A DNA stretch of 50,146 nt, taken from assembly GCA_001464385.1 (NCBI GenBank), contig LNFB01000116.1, forward strand, positions 1-50,146, written 5' to 3'. A program made the translations under genes and the position numbers. Shown in pieces: positions 6,806 through 16,711 of the stretch. The notes under the pieces are model-generated. The model did no database searches and was not told the origin of the DNA. It was given only the letters and a program-made list of their open reading frames with translations. The stretch is from Deltaproteobacteria bacterium Ga0077550. Lineage in GTDB: Bacteria > Myxococcota_A > Polyangia > Nannocystales > Nannocystaceae. Every line of letters starts with the position of its first letter. Position 1 is the first letter of the stretch.

Positions 6806-7900
6806 GTGCTTGCCCGAGATCCGACGCGCGCGCGCCCGCACGCCGTGCGGGTGAGATCGGCGATGGTCGTCGCGATGGTCGTCGCGGCCGCGTGCGTGCC
6901 CAACCCCGCGTTCGACGGGCCGGCGACCGAAGGTGTCGGCGGCACGCTCGAGGGCGGCGCGACCGGGGACTGCACGCCGCGCGTGCGGGTCGCGGACCTG
7001 CACGCGGCGTGGAGCACCCCGAATCACATCCGCTGGGAGTGGAGCGTCGAGCTCGGGACCACCGACACGCTGCAGGAGTTCCGCCTCGAGCTGGCCGGCA
7101 GCGCGGCCGCGCTCGAGGCGGGCGGCGCGGAGGTCCGCGTCATCACGCGCGACGACAACCCCGAGCTCGGGTTCCTCGAGCTGCCGGGCACGACCGGCGA
7201 GGATCCGGTCCGCGCGACGGTGATCGATGCGCTGACGCCCGACACCGACTACGCCGCGCGCCTCATCGCGATCGACGATTTCGGCTGCGTCCACGCGACC
7301 GCGATCGCGACCGAGCGCACTCCGCCGCCGCCGGTCGGCGACATCGTCGTGTTCGCCGATGCGGTGGCCGGGTACGTGCTCCCCGATCGACTCGCGCTCG
7401 TCGAGGATCCGAGCCGAGCGCACGCGGGCACGGCGTACCTCGAGTACCGGCCGCAGGAGGATCCCGAGTGCGATGGCGTCACGCCGGTGTGCTGGCAGAA
7501 CCTGCGGCTGCAGGGCATGGCGATCCCGCTCGATCTCGGCACGGCGTACGAGAAGACCGCGTACGTCGAGCTCGCCCTGGCGGCCGACACCGCGAACACG
7601 CCGTACTGGGCCAACGCGTGGCTGCGCTTCGGCACCGTGTGCGACGCGTGCGTCGCCGATTGCCCGGCCGCGCCGTGCAGCGCCGAGCAGTGCCCGGCGT
7701 GCTCGGGCTACTACCAGGCGTGGACGGTGCGGCCGTCGTCCGACTACCGCGTGCTGCAGTGGCCGCTGCGCGCCTTCCTGCGCGGCGACGCGCCGATCCC
7801 CGCGGCGGAGTCGACAGGCGGCCTGTTCGGCTTCGCGATCGGAGCCGCGTGGGATCCCAGCGCCGTCATCCGCATCGACGAGATCCATGTCCGCTACTAG
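6806..7900 (+). CDS. Lipoprotein homologous to the outer domain of the adjacent Ser/Thr kinase
   Basis: 364 aa from the GTG at 6806; the signal core MVVAMVVAAAC gives the lipobox. After a short linker the mature part tracks the kinase ectodomain at 4274-6142 throughout: VADLHAAWSTPNHIRWEW against VSELRAAWATPEQVRWQW, a shared DNPELG, CWQNLRLQG against CYANLRWQG, YRVLQWPLRAF against YRVLQVPLRVF, and AVIRIDEIHVRY against VVRIDDVRVRW. A Cys-rich insertion (CDACVADCPAAPCSAEQCPAC) is absent from the kinase. The fold is probably FN3 plus a jelly-roll, a carbohydrate-binding type. It may share the kinase's ligand or bind the kinase. It overlaps the PEGA gene by 14 bp, so the two are translationally linked. 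Confidence 0.85.
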   Translation: MLARDPTRARPHAVRVRSAMVVAMVVAAACVPNPAFDGPATEGVGGTLEGGATGDCTPRVRVADLHAAWSTPNHIRWEWSVELGTTDTLQEFRLELAGSAAALEAGGAEVRVITRDDNPELGFLELPGTTGEDPVRATVIDALTPDTDYAARLIAIDDFGCVHATAIATERTPPPPVGDIVVFADAVAGYVLPDRLALVEDPSRAHAGTAYLEYRPQEDPECDGVTPVCWQNLRLQGMAIPLDLGTAYEKTAYVELALAADTANTPYWANAWLRFGTVCDACVADCPAAPCSAEQCPACSGYYQAWTVRPSSDYRVLQWPLRAFLRGDAPIPAAESTGGLFGFAIGAAWDPSAVIRIDEIHVRY

Positions 7901-8843
7901 GCGCATCGCGTTGGCCTCGACCCTCGCGTTGGTCTCGGCGCCGCTGCACGCCGCGCCCTCGTCGGTGGTCGTGCCCGACCCGAGCGTCGCGGGCGAGCTC
8001 GACGCGCACCGCCGCGACGCCCTCGCCGTCGCGCTCACCGATGCGCTCACCGAGTCTGGCTTCGCGCCGGTCCGCGTGGCGCGGTCGTGCACCGACGCGG
8101 CGTGTCTGCGCGCGCTCGCGACCGAGGCCCGGGCCGAGCGCGTGGTCGTCCTGCGCACCAGCGTCGCGCGTCGCGACTGGGTGGTGACGCTCGAGGTCTA
8201 CGACGCCGAGGCGCGCTTGATCCTCTCGGCCCGCGAGAGCTGCGCGGTGTGCGGCTTCGGCGAGGTGCAGGCGCTGGTCGCAGCCCAGGCCGCGGCGCTC
8301 CGCGGTCGACTCGACGCGCTCTCCCTCGACGCACCGATCCTCGTCGTCACCACCGATCCGCCGGGGGCCCGCGCGTTCGTCGACGACGTCGAGGTCGGCA
8401 CCACGCCGCTCGAGCTGCCGGTCGCGCCGGGGACCCACCGCGTGCGCGTGACGCTGCCGGGTCACGTGACCGCCGAGCGCGTCGTCGAGGGCGCCGCGGG
8501 CCTGCGCACGCACGCGGCCCTCGAGCTGGCTGTCGCGCCGGCCTCGCGCCGCGCATCTCGGCTGCGCGCGGGCGGTTGGTCGATGGTCGGCATCGGGGCC
8601 GCGGCGCTCGTTGTCGGCCCCACGCTCATCGGCGTCCACGGCCGCGACGATCGGACCCGCTGCAGCGGCGATCAGATCGACGCCGATGGCGACTGCGCGT
8701 TCGTGCTCGCCACCCGTGCGCCGGGCATCGCGGTCACGGTCGCGGGCGCGGTCCTGGTCACGGTGGGCCTGATCCTCGCGCGCCACCGCCGGTTCGGCCG
8801 GCGCGTGGCCCAGGGCCCCGCGGGGCCCGTCCTGCGGTTCTGA
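7887..8843 (+). CDS. PEGA-domain membrane protein
   Basis: 318 aa, ATG at 7887 inside the end of the preceding gene. A cleavable signal (ALASTLALVSAPLHAA) is followed by a periplasmic domain (residues 25-145) with paired cysteines (C69/C73 and C119/C122). Next is a PEGA domain at about 151-200 (TTDPPGARAFVDDVEVGTTP, then PGTHRVRVTLPGH). Two hydrophobic helices follow at about 231-250 and 279-298. PEGA domains are short surface beta domains common next to myxobacterial kinases. The gene overlap with the lipoprotein suggests the two are made together and meet in the envelope. The exact function is not apparent. Confidence 0.8.
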   Translation: MSATRRIALASTLALVSAPLHAAPSSVVVPDPSVAGELDAHRRDALAVALTDALTESGFAPVRVARSCTDAACLRALATEARAERVVVLRTSVARRDWVVTLEVYDAEARLILSARESCAVCGFGEVQALVAAQAAALRGRLDALSLDAPILVVTTDPPGARAFVDDVEVGTTPLELPVAPGTHRVRVTLPGHVTAERVVEGAAGLRTHAALELAVAPASRRASRLRAGGWSMVGIGAAALVVGPTLIGVHGRDDRTRCSGDQIDADGDCAFVLATRAPGIAVTVAGAVLVTVGLILARHRRFGRRVAQGPAGPVLRF

Positions 8844-8897
8844 CGGGGAATTCGTCGCGCCCGTGAACCGCCGGGCCGCTCGCGGGTCTTGTCCGCC

Positions 8898-9929
8898 ATG
8901 GGCCTTCGCCGATCCTCCGTCTGGTTCCTCTGCGCCCTGGCGCCCGCGTGCGGCAGCGACGATCCGTCCGACCCGACCCTCGGCGACGGCGGCTCCGATC
9001 CCAGCGTCGCCTCCGTCGATGTCACGGAGGGCAGCGGCGGTGGGTCGTCGAGCGACGACGGCGTCGATCCCAGCGCGCCGACGACGGACGATCCCACCGA
9101 CGCGGCGACGACGGACGATCCCACCGCGGCCGACAGCACCGGTCCGGGCGACGCGCCGAGCTTCGAGGCGCTGTGCGCTTCGCCGGGCGTGATCTTCTGC
9201 GATGACTTCGAGGGCGGGGCCGATCCGGCGTGGCTCGAGGACGGCGGCGACGTGCGCTTCCCCGCCGGCGCCGCGGTGCCGGGCGTCGGCGAGACCGTCG
9301 TCGAACTCGCGACCTACGGCGAGCTGCAGAGCTCGAAGCTGATCTACGTCTTCCCCGACACCGACGAGATCTACATCCGCTTCGACGTGCAGTACGACCC
9401 GAGCTACGACAACACGGGCGGCAGCCACGGGCCGGTCCTGTCGGGCTCGATGTCGCCGCCGTGGGGCGCCTTCGGCACCGCCGGCATCAAGCCGTCGGGC
9501 GACGACTTCTTCGTCCTCAACTTCGAACCCAACGGCACGGTCGGCGACGGCGCGACGCACCACTTCTACGCGTACTTCGTGAACATGCTCGCCGACGGCG
9601 CGGGGGACTTCTGGGGCAACTACTTCGACTCGACGATGCAGCCGCCGCCGGAGATCGTCCCGGGGCAGTGGCAGTGCGTCGAGTACGGCATGACGCTCAA
9701 CGACCCGGCGAGCGACGACGGACTCGCGGACTTCTGGTTCGAGGGCGTGCACCACGGCCACTTCGACGGCTTCATCTGGCGCACCGTGCCCGAGCTGCAC
9801 ATCAACACCTTCTCGCTCGACAGCTACAACCACTTCAACAATGGCCCGGTGCCGGCCGAGACCCCGAACCTGGTGCGCTACGACAACGTCGTGATCTCGA
9901 CGCAACCGGTCGGCTGCCTCGCGGGGTGA
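8898..9929 (+). CDS. Lipoprotein with LamG/polysaccharide-lyase-like jelly-roll
   Basis: 343 aa from the ATG at 8898; a TTG at 8889 is less likely. The signal ends LAPAC, then an Asp/Ser/Thr/Gly linker to about residue 90. The globular part opens with PGVIFCDDFEGG, typical of LamG-like and heparin-lyase-like jelly-roll proteins, and continues with alternating beta strands rich in aromatic residues (IYIRFDVQYDPSYDNTGG, THHFYAYFVNML, ELHINTFSLDSYNHF). Probably binds or degrades extracellular polysaccharide; catalytic residues cannot be named. The next gene starts 5 bp after its stop and encodes a similar product, so the two form an operon. Confidence 0.75.
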   Translation: MGLRRSSVWFLCALAPACGSDDPSDPTLGDGGSDPSVASVDVTEGSGGGSSSDDGVDPSAPTTDDPTDAATTDDPTAADSTGPGDAPSFEALCASPGVIFCDDFEGGADPAWLEDGGDVRFPAGAAVPGVGETVVELATYGELQSSKLIYVFPDTDEIYIRFDVQYDPSYDNTGGSHGPVLSGSMSPPWGAFGTAGIKPSGDDFFVLNFEPNGTVGDGATHHFYAYFVNMLADGAGDFWGNYFDSTMQPPPEIVPGQWQCVEYGMTLNDPASDDGLADFWFEGVHHGHFDGFIWRTVPELHINTFSLDSYNHFNNGPVPAETPNLVRYDNVVISTQPVGCLAG

Positions 9930-9934
9930 ACTCC

Positions 9935-11209
9935 ATGCATCACACCGCGATTGCGTCCCTTCTCCTCTCCACGCTGGTGGCGTGCGGCGCCGCGGCCGAC
10001 GAGGGGCCGAGCGCCGGCTCGACCACCGGTGCGTCGGCGACCGTCTCCGGCGGCGGCACGACGTCGGAACCGCCGGACTCGGCGGGCGAGGGGAGCACCG
10101 CGGCGTCCGGCGCCGAGTCGAGCGGATCGTCGCCTGCCGACAGCAGCGACGGCGGCACTGCCGTGCCCTGTGATCCCGACGCGCCGCTGCAGCTCGTCGA
10201 CGCCGCGCTCGACGGCGAGACGATCGTCGTGCGCGGCTGCGGCTTCGGCACCAAGGCCCAGGCGGCGCCGCTGCACTTCGAGTCGTTCGACGCGCAGGCC
10301 CCGGGCACCGCGCCGACGGACTTCGGCTATCACGGCTACGGCGGCTTCGGCGGCACCGTCACCGTCGACGACGCGACGGCGGCGAGCGGTGATCGATCGC
10401 TGCTCCACCAGACCGGCCACGGTACGCCCGACGACGCGGGGATCCGCGAGTCGTTCCCCCACGTCGCGATCCACGGCTTCGCGGCCACCGAGCTCTACGT
10501 CACCTACCGCCTGCGCTTCGCGACCCACGGCATCGGCCGTGTCCGACAGCTCAAGTTCAATCGCGCGGGCATGGAGGTGCCCGGCGCCAACGGCAGCCCG
10601 TGCTACGGCGCGCTGCCCAAGTACTACGAGAGCTACTACCCCGACGGCGACGGCAGCGACGCACCGCTCGCCTTCGTGCAGGGGGGCATCATCCGCGCCG
10701 ACGGCTCCGTCTACGAGGGTTGGGTGGGCGAGACCTTCGGCGCGGGTGCGCCGGCCTCGATCGCCCCCGAGACGTGGGTGCAGGTCGAGGCCTACTACCG
10801 CCTCGACGAGCCCGGCCAGGCCGACGGCGCCTATGTGACCCACGTCGATGGTCACCGCAATTTCGATCTGCACGACCTGCAGCTGCGCGACGATCCGCGG
10901 CAGCGGCTCGATTGTTCGTACCTCGTGATCGGGATCGACTATCACGTCGACGTCCCGCGCAGCGACGGCCTCTCGATCTGGTACGACGATCACTGGATCG
11001 ACACGACGCCGGCCCGGGTGGTGATCGCGGACGCGGCCGAGTTCGATGCGGCGCGGATCCGCAGCCCGCAGCCGGCGCAGGCGTGGGAGTCGTCGGAGAT
11101 CACCGCAGAGCTGCACCCCACAGGGTTCGCCCCCGGCGACGACGCGTGGGTGTTCGTCGTCGTCGCCGATGGCACGGTGTCGCCCGGGCTGCCCATCGTG
11201 ATCCCGTAA
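9935..11209 (+). CDS. Lipoprotein, polysaccharide-lyase-like surface protein
   Basis: 424 aa, ATG 5 bp after the previous stop. The signal ends TLVAC; the linker at residues about 20-80 is Gly/Ser/Thr/Glu-rich. A small TIG-like strand segment (LQLVDAALDGETIVVRGCGF) precedes a jelly-roll-like domain from about residue 110: FESFDAQAPGTAP, ELYVTYRLRFATHGIG, WVQVEAYYRLDEPGQADGAY, DGLSIWYDDHWID. The layout resembles the upstream gene and suggests a pair of surface carbohydrate-active or carbohydrate-binding proteins. No function can be assigned more precisely. Confidence 0.75.
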   Translation: MHHTAIASLLLSTLVACGAAADEGPSAGSTTGASATVSGGGTTSEPPDSAGEGSTAASGAESSGSSPADSSDGGTAVPCDPDAPLQLVDAALDGETIVVRGCGFGTKAQAAPLHFESFDAQAPGTAPTDFGYHGYGGFGGTVTVDDATAASGDRSLLHQTGHGTPDDAGIRESFPHVAIHGFAATELYVTYRLRFATHGIGRVRQLKFNRAGMEVPGANGSPCYGALPKYYESYYPDGDGSDAPLAFVQGGIIRADGSVYEGWVGETFGAGAPASIAPETWVQVEAYYRLDEPGQADGAYVTHVDGHRNFDLHDLQLRDDPRQRLDCSYLVIGIDYHVDVPRSDGLSIWYDDHWIDTTPARVVIADAAEFDAARIRSPQPAQAWESSEITAELHPTGFAPGDDAWVFVVVADGTVSPGLPIVIP

Positions 11210-11235
11210 CCACGCGGCCCGCGGGCGAATTGCGG

Positions 11236-12009
11236 TCAGTACGTGCGCACGCGCATCACGTGCGACGTCTGATAGTTGTGGATGGTGAGGATCGCCCCCC
11301 AGAATTGCCGGGCCTGGAGGTTCTCCTTGCCGGACGGACCGCAGACGTAGTCCCACGGCGCGAAGCCGGCCTGGAATTCCACGCACCCCCAGAGCAACGG
11401 TGGACCGGACACGGCGCTGCCGATGCGCATGCCGATGTGCGTATACGTCAACCAGCCCCAGGTGCCGACGACATACGATTCGTTGGGCCACAGGTTCCAG
11501 TAGCTGCCGTCGTAGTGCAGGCGCGGCGTCTCGGCGGCTTCGTCGGGCCCGCCGAGCAGCGACGGGTCGACGCCGGCCTGCTCGAGCGCGGCGTGCAGCT
11601 CCGCGATGGCGCGGCCCTCGGGGCGGCCGACGAGATCGTCGTGGGCGGTCTCGTCACCGTCGACCTGCGGCGCCTCGCCGGGGTTGCCCGACAAGACCGC
11701 GCGGCCGCCGAACAGCGTCACGACCTCGTGGCCCGGCTCTGCGATCGACTCGAGCAGGGGTTCGCCGTCGTCGTCGGTGATGAGGGCCGTGCGGGTGGCG
11801 GCGTCGCGCTCGAGGCTGAACTCGATCGTCGCGCCGCCGACGGTGAAGGTGCCCGCGATGGCATCGGGATCGTAGGAGCGGACCTGGAGGCCGTCGACCG
11901 CATTCAGGTCGAGGTCGTCGGGCGGCGCGTCGCAGCCGAGCGGTGCACAGAGGATGCCCAGGGCGAGGAGGGCAGAGGTGGGGGAGGGACGATGGGTACG
12001 AGTTGTCAT
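11236..12009 (-). CDS. Lipoprotein of unknown function
   Basis: 257 aa. The ATG at 12009 is preferred over an upstream in-frame ATG at 12123 because it directly precedes the signal peptide (SALLALGILCAPLGC, lipobox APLGC) and follows an AGGA ribosome site. The mature part has a short acidic linker (DAPPDDLDLN), then beta-rich segments such as GTFTVGGATIEFSLERD. The C-terminus has many aromatic residues (SYWNLWPNESYVVGTWGWLT, WGAILTIHNYQ) and two cysteines. I do not recognise the family. It lies downstream of a Ser/Thr kinase on the same strand with a 126-bp gap, so cotranscription is possible but not shown. Confidence 0.7.
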   Translation of the reverse strand: MTTRTHRPSPTSALLALGILCAPLGCDAPPDDLDLNAVDGLQVRSYDPDAIAGTFTVGGATIEFSLERDAATRTALITDDDGEPLLESIAEPGHEVVTLFGGRAVLSGNPGEAPQVDGDETAHDDLVGRPEGRAIAELHAALEQAGVDPSLLGGPDEAAETPRLHYDGSYWNLWPNESYVVGTWGWLTYTHIGMRIGSAVSGPPLLWGCVEFQAGFAPWDYVCGPSGKENLQARQFWGAILTIHNYQTSHVMRVRTY

Positions 12010-12135
12010 GGTGACGTCCTGTTCGAGCGGCGGGCTCACACGAGCCGCTTGCTGGGCGAAGTGTGGACGCACGGAGTTTCGATCCCGACGATGGCCGACG
12101 AATCGCACCGACCGATCGGCCACCGTGCGCGGCCG

Positions 12136-14181
<2,046 letters not shown>

Positions 14182-14192
14182 GCGCGGTGGGA

Positions 14193-14198
14193 ATCGTA
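14193..14198 (-). promoter_or_regulatory. -10-like box TACGAT for the TPR kinase gene
   Basis: On the minus strand TACGAT ends 11 nt before the ATG at 14181, a slightly longer spacing than at most other genes here. The 85 bp between the two divergent start codons also hold the plus-strand box at 14254. Confidence 0.35.
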
Positions 14199-14253
14199 GC
14201 ACCGCGGCCCCGGTGATCGTCGGTCGGCCCTGGCAGCGCTGGATGCACCGCGC

Positions 14254-14259
14254 TAGCAT
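14254..14259 (+). promoter_or_regulatory. -10-like box TAGCAT deciding the start of the lipoprotein
   Basis: TAGCAT ends 7 nt before the ATG at 14267, the same sequence and spacing as the kinase promoter at 4261. It overlaps the in-frame ATG at 14258, which would then not be part of the mRNA, so 14267 is preferred. Confidence 0.45.
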
Positions 14260-14266
14260 GCAGACC

Positions 14267-14911
14267 ATGGCATGTCGTGGGTGGATGATGGTGGTGGTGC
14301 TCGGTGTGGGTTGCGGCCCGGTCATCGACCCGGAGGGCACCAATTCGGGCTCGGCGTCGGAGTCGGGCGGCGACGCGTCCTCGGACACCGGTGTGCCGCA
14401 GCCGACCACCGACGACGTCGCCGACGTCGCGACCGGCACGCCGATCCCCGAGCCCGGGCCGGATCTCAGCGGGGACTATCTGCTGGCGCTGGCCGCGGTC
14501 ATCGCCCCCGCGACGCCGCTGCAGTGGCGGGCGAAGGTCGTGCACGATCCGGCGACGGGCGCGGTGGCGATGGAGCTGCAGCCGCTGTCGCTCGACGTGC
14601 TGAGCACCACGACGCCGCGCGAGCCCATCGGCGATCCCTTCGTCGCGAACACGGTCATCGCCGCCGACGGCAGCTTCGCGATCGACCTGGGCGTCCTGCA
14701 GATCACGGGGCAGAGCAATCCCATCACCGGCAGCGACCTCGTCACGGAGGTCGCGATCGAGGGCGACGTCTTCGGCCGCGAGCTGTGGTGTGGCACCGCG
14801 ACTGGGATGGTGACCGCGCCGCTGATGCTGGATCTGGCCGGGTCGACCTTCGCGTTCACGCCGATCGTCGGCGAGCTGCCGAACCCGGTGGTCTCGACCT
14901 GCGCGGGGTGA
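14267..14911 (+). CDS. Small lipoprotein of unknown function
   Basis: 214 aa. The signal is MACRGWMMVVVLGVGC (lipobox LGVGC), followed by a Ser/Gly/Asp/Thr linker to about residue 65. The remaining ~150 residues are predicted beta-rich: DYLLALAAVIAPATPLQWRA, MELQPLSLDVL, FAIDLGVLQITGQ, TFAFTPIVGELP. Two cysteines (ELWCGT and the C-terminal STCAG) could form a disulfide. I do not recognise the family. It is divergent from the TPR kinase; the next gene, the antitoxin, has its own -10-like box. Confidence 0.7.
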   Translation: MACRGWMMVVVLGVGCGPVIDPEGTNSGSASESGGDASSDTGVPQPTTDDVADVATGTPIPEPGPDLSGDYLLALAAVIAPATPLQWRAKVVHDPATGAVAMELQPLSLDVLSTTTPREPIGDPFVANTVIAADGSFAIDLGVLQITGQSNPITGSDLVTEVAIEGDVFGRELWCGTATGMVTAPLMLDLAGSTFAFTPIVGELPNPVVSTCAG

Positions 14912-15007
14912 GTGGCCGAGCTCATCGGGAGACCGAGCGGAGCCCGACCACCGGTTGCATCACCATCGATTGCATCACTGATTGCGCGGGTGGTATTCAG
15001 TGATGTC

Positions 15008-15268
15008 ATGCGCACCACGATTTCGCTGAGCGACGGCCTGGCGCGTGACGTTCGGCGTCGGGCGGCGGCGCAGGGCGTGAGCGTCTCCGCGTTCATCGAA
15101 GGGCTCGTGCGCTCGGCGCTGCACGCGCAGACGAACCCGCCGGAGGCACCGGAGTTCCGCCTGGTGACGTTCGACGGCGGGGGTGTGCGCGACGGCATCG
15201 ATCTCGATCGAGCGGCGCGCGTGCTCGAGGACGATGACGCCGCGTCGCTGCTCCGGGCGGGTCGCTGA
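15008..15268 (+). CDS. VapB-like ribbon-helix-helix antitoxin
   Basis: 86 aa from the ATG at 15008. MRTTISLSDGLARDVRRRAA followed by SVSAFIEGLVRSAL is the standard ribbon-helix-helix DNA-binding fold: a short beta strand and two helices. The C-terminal half (GGVRDGIDLDRAARVLEDDD) would wrap the toxin. Such antitoxins neutralise the partner PIN nuclease and repress their own promoter. A TATTCA box ends 8 nt before the start, and a repeated TTGCATCA (14955-14962, and ATTGCATCA to 14978) nearby could be operator half-sites. The stop overlaps the toxin start by one base (TGATG). Confidence 0.85.
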   Translation: MRTTISLSDGLARDVRRRAAAQGVSVSAFIEGLVRSALHAQTNPPEAPEFRLVTFDGGGVRDGIDLDRAARVLEDDDAASLLRAGR

Positions 15269-15690
15269 TGTTCCTGCCCGACGTCAACGTGCTGGTCGAC
15301 GCGCATCGCGTCGATGCCGAGCGCCACGATGAGAACGCCCGATGGCTGACGGAGAGGGCTACCGGTACGCAGCCGTTTGCGATCTCCGAGCTGGTGATCT
15401 CCGGCTTCCTGCGGGTGGTCACCAGCCGTCGCATCTTCAAGGTACCATCGACGACCGAGGTCGCACTCGAGTTCGTCGACCAGATCACCGCGCGTCCCAC
15501 GTGTCGACTGGTTCGACCCGGGCCACGCCACTACGGCATCTTCGCCGACCTATGCCGGAAACACGCGCTCGTGGGTGGGCTCGTCGCGGTTGCTTACCAC
15601 GCTGCTTTGGCGATCGACCTCGGCTGCACCTGGGACAGCAACGACACCGACCTCGCGCGATTCGAAGGCCTGACGTGGCGTACACCATGA
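15268..15690 (+). CDS. VapC-like PIN-domain toxin, one acidic residue apparently missing
   Basis: 140 aa, start ATG overlapping the antitoxin stop. PIN features: D5 in LPDVNVLVD, E41 in ISELVIS, and SNDTDLARFEGLTW near the C-terminus with D126/D128. VapC toxins are Mg-dependent ribonucleases that cut tRNA or rRNA. In close relatives the helix before the last motif reads LVPDA or LVNDA followed by xLAALAIEHG; here it is LVAVAYHAALAIDLG, so the usual metal-binding Asp is Val108. The protein may be catalytically weakened. It overlaps the next gene (ATGA). Confidence 0.82.
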   Translation: MFLPDVNVLVDAHRVDAERHDENARWLTERATGTQPFAISELVISGFLRVVTSRRIFKVPSTTEVALEFVDQITARPTCRLVRPGPRHYGIFADLCRKHALVGGLVAVAYHAALAIDLGCTWDSNDTDLARFEGLTWRTP

Positions 15691-16682
15691 CGCACGGCGG
15701 TGGCTCGCGGGCAATGGCGAGTCGTGCCCCGGTCGCGTTGATCCTGGTCGTCGGCTGTGCGAGCCCGTCGGACGACGACACGCCCGCGATGACCGGGATC
15801 GGATCCGTCGGGGACACGCAGGGCAGCACCACCGGCGCGTCGACCACGAGCGACGGGACGGTCGCGAGCACCGCGGACACCACCGACCCGAGCTCCGACG
15901 GCAGCGGCGATGGTCCGGTGTTCGATCTCGGCGACGCCACCGCGACCGGCGTCGACTGCACGCCGGTGTCCGCCGACGAGCAGACCTGCGACGGCATCGA
16001 CGACGACTGCAACGGGTTCGTCGACGACATCGACGCGGCCGGCGACGGCATCTGCGATTGCCTCGAGATCGCGCTGTTCGGTCAGCCGGGATCGCTCGCG
16101 TCGTCGCAGTTCGTCATGTGGCTCAACCTGCAGGGCACCAGCACCGAGCGGATCGATCCGGCCGTCGTCGACGCGCAGACCCTCGCCGCGTACGACGTCA
16201 TCATCATCGATCAGCTGTCGCGGGCGTATGCCCCGGCCGAGGCCGCGGCGTTCTCCGATTGGGTCGAGGGCGGCGGCGGCCTGATGGCGATGACCGGGCA
16301 CACCGCCGACCCGACGTCCGCGCAGACCTGGCCCAACGGCCTGCTCGCGGCGTTCGAGCTCGCGTACGCGGGGCCGCTGCTGAACGGGCCCGTCACCGAC
16401 TTCCCGCCGCACCCGATCGGCGCCGGCCTGACGTCGGTCACCTTCGCTGGCGGCTTCGCGGTCACCGAGACCAACGCCGGCGTCAGCGACGTCGTCGGCC
16501 AGCTGTCCGAGGGCCCCGTCGCCCGCGCGCGGAGCTTCGGCGACGGCAAGGTCTTCGTGTGGGGCGACGAGTGGATCGAGTACGACTCCGAGTGGTCGTC
16601 GATGCCGGAGATCACGCAGCTGTGGGTCAACGCCCTCGACTGGCTGCGACCCGCGGACCTCTGCGCCCCGCCGCCGGGCTGA
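15687..16682 (+). CDS. Lipoprotein with MopE-type metal-binding motif
   Basis: 331 aa from the ATG at 15687, which overlaps the toxin stop; an in-frame ATG at 15714 is an equally good start. The lipobox is VVGCAS. A long Ser/Thr/Asp linker precedes CDGIDDDCNGFVDD, the Cys-bracketed Asp-rich repeat of the MopE/Notch-like metal-binding family. The C-terminal ~210 residues look like an alpha/beta ThuA- or GATase-like domain: LEIALFGQPGSL, YDVIIIDQLSRAYAP, FSDWVEGGGGLMAMTGHTAD, GKVFVWGDEWIEYDSEW, ITQLWVNALDWL. Probably periplasmic and metal-binding; the reaction is unknown. Confidence 0.75.
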   Translation: MTHGGGSRAMASRAPVALILVVGCASPSDDDTPAMTGIGSVGDTQGSTTGASTTSDGTVASTADTTDPSSDGSGDGPVFDLGDATATGVDCTPVSADEQTCDGIDDDCNGFVDDIDAAGDGICDCLEIALFGQPGSLASSQFVMWLNLQGTSTERIDPAVVDAQTLAAYDVIIIDQLSRAYAPAEAAAFSDWVEGGGGLMAMTGHTADPTSAQTWPNGLLAAFELAYAGPLLNGPVTDFPPHPIGAGLTSVTFAGGFAVTETNAGVSDVVGQLSEGPVARARSFGDGKVFVWGDEWIEYDSEWSSMPEITQLWVNALDWLRPADLCAPPPG

Positions 16683-16696
16683 CGCCACCCTTGGTG

Positions 16697-16702
16697 TATG
16701 CT
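16697..16702 (+). promoter_or_regulatory. -10-like box TATGCT for the HzsA-like gene
   Basis: TATGCT ends 9 nt before the ATG at 16712. It fits the TAnnnT pattern seen before several other genes in the window. Confidence 0.4.
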
Positions 16703-16711
16703 CGATCCCCG

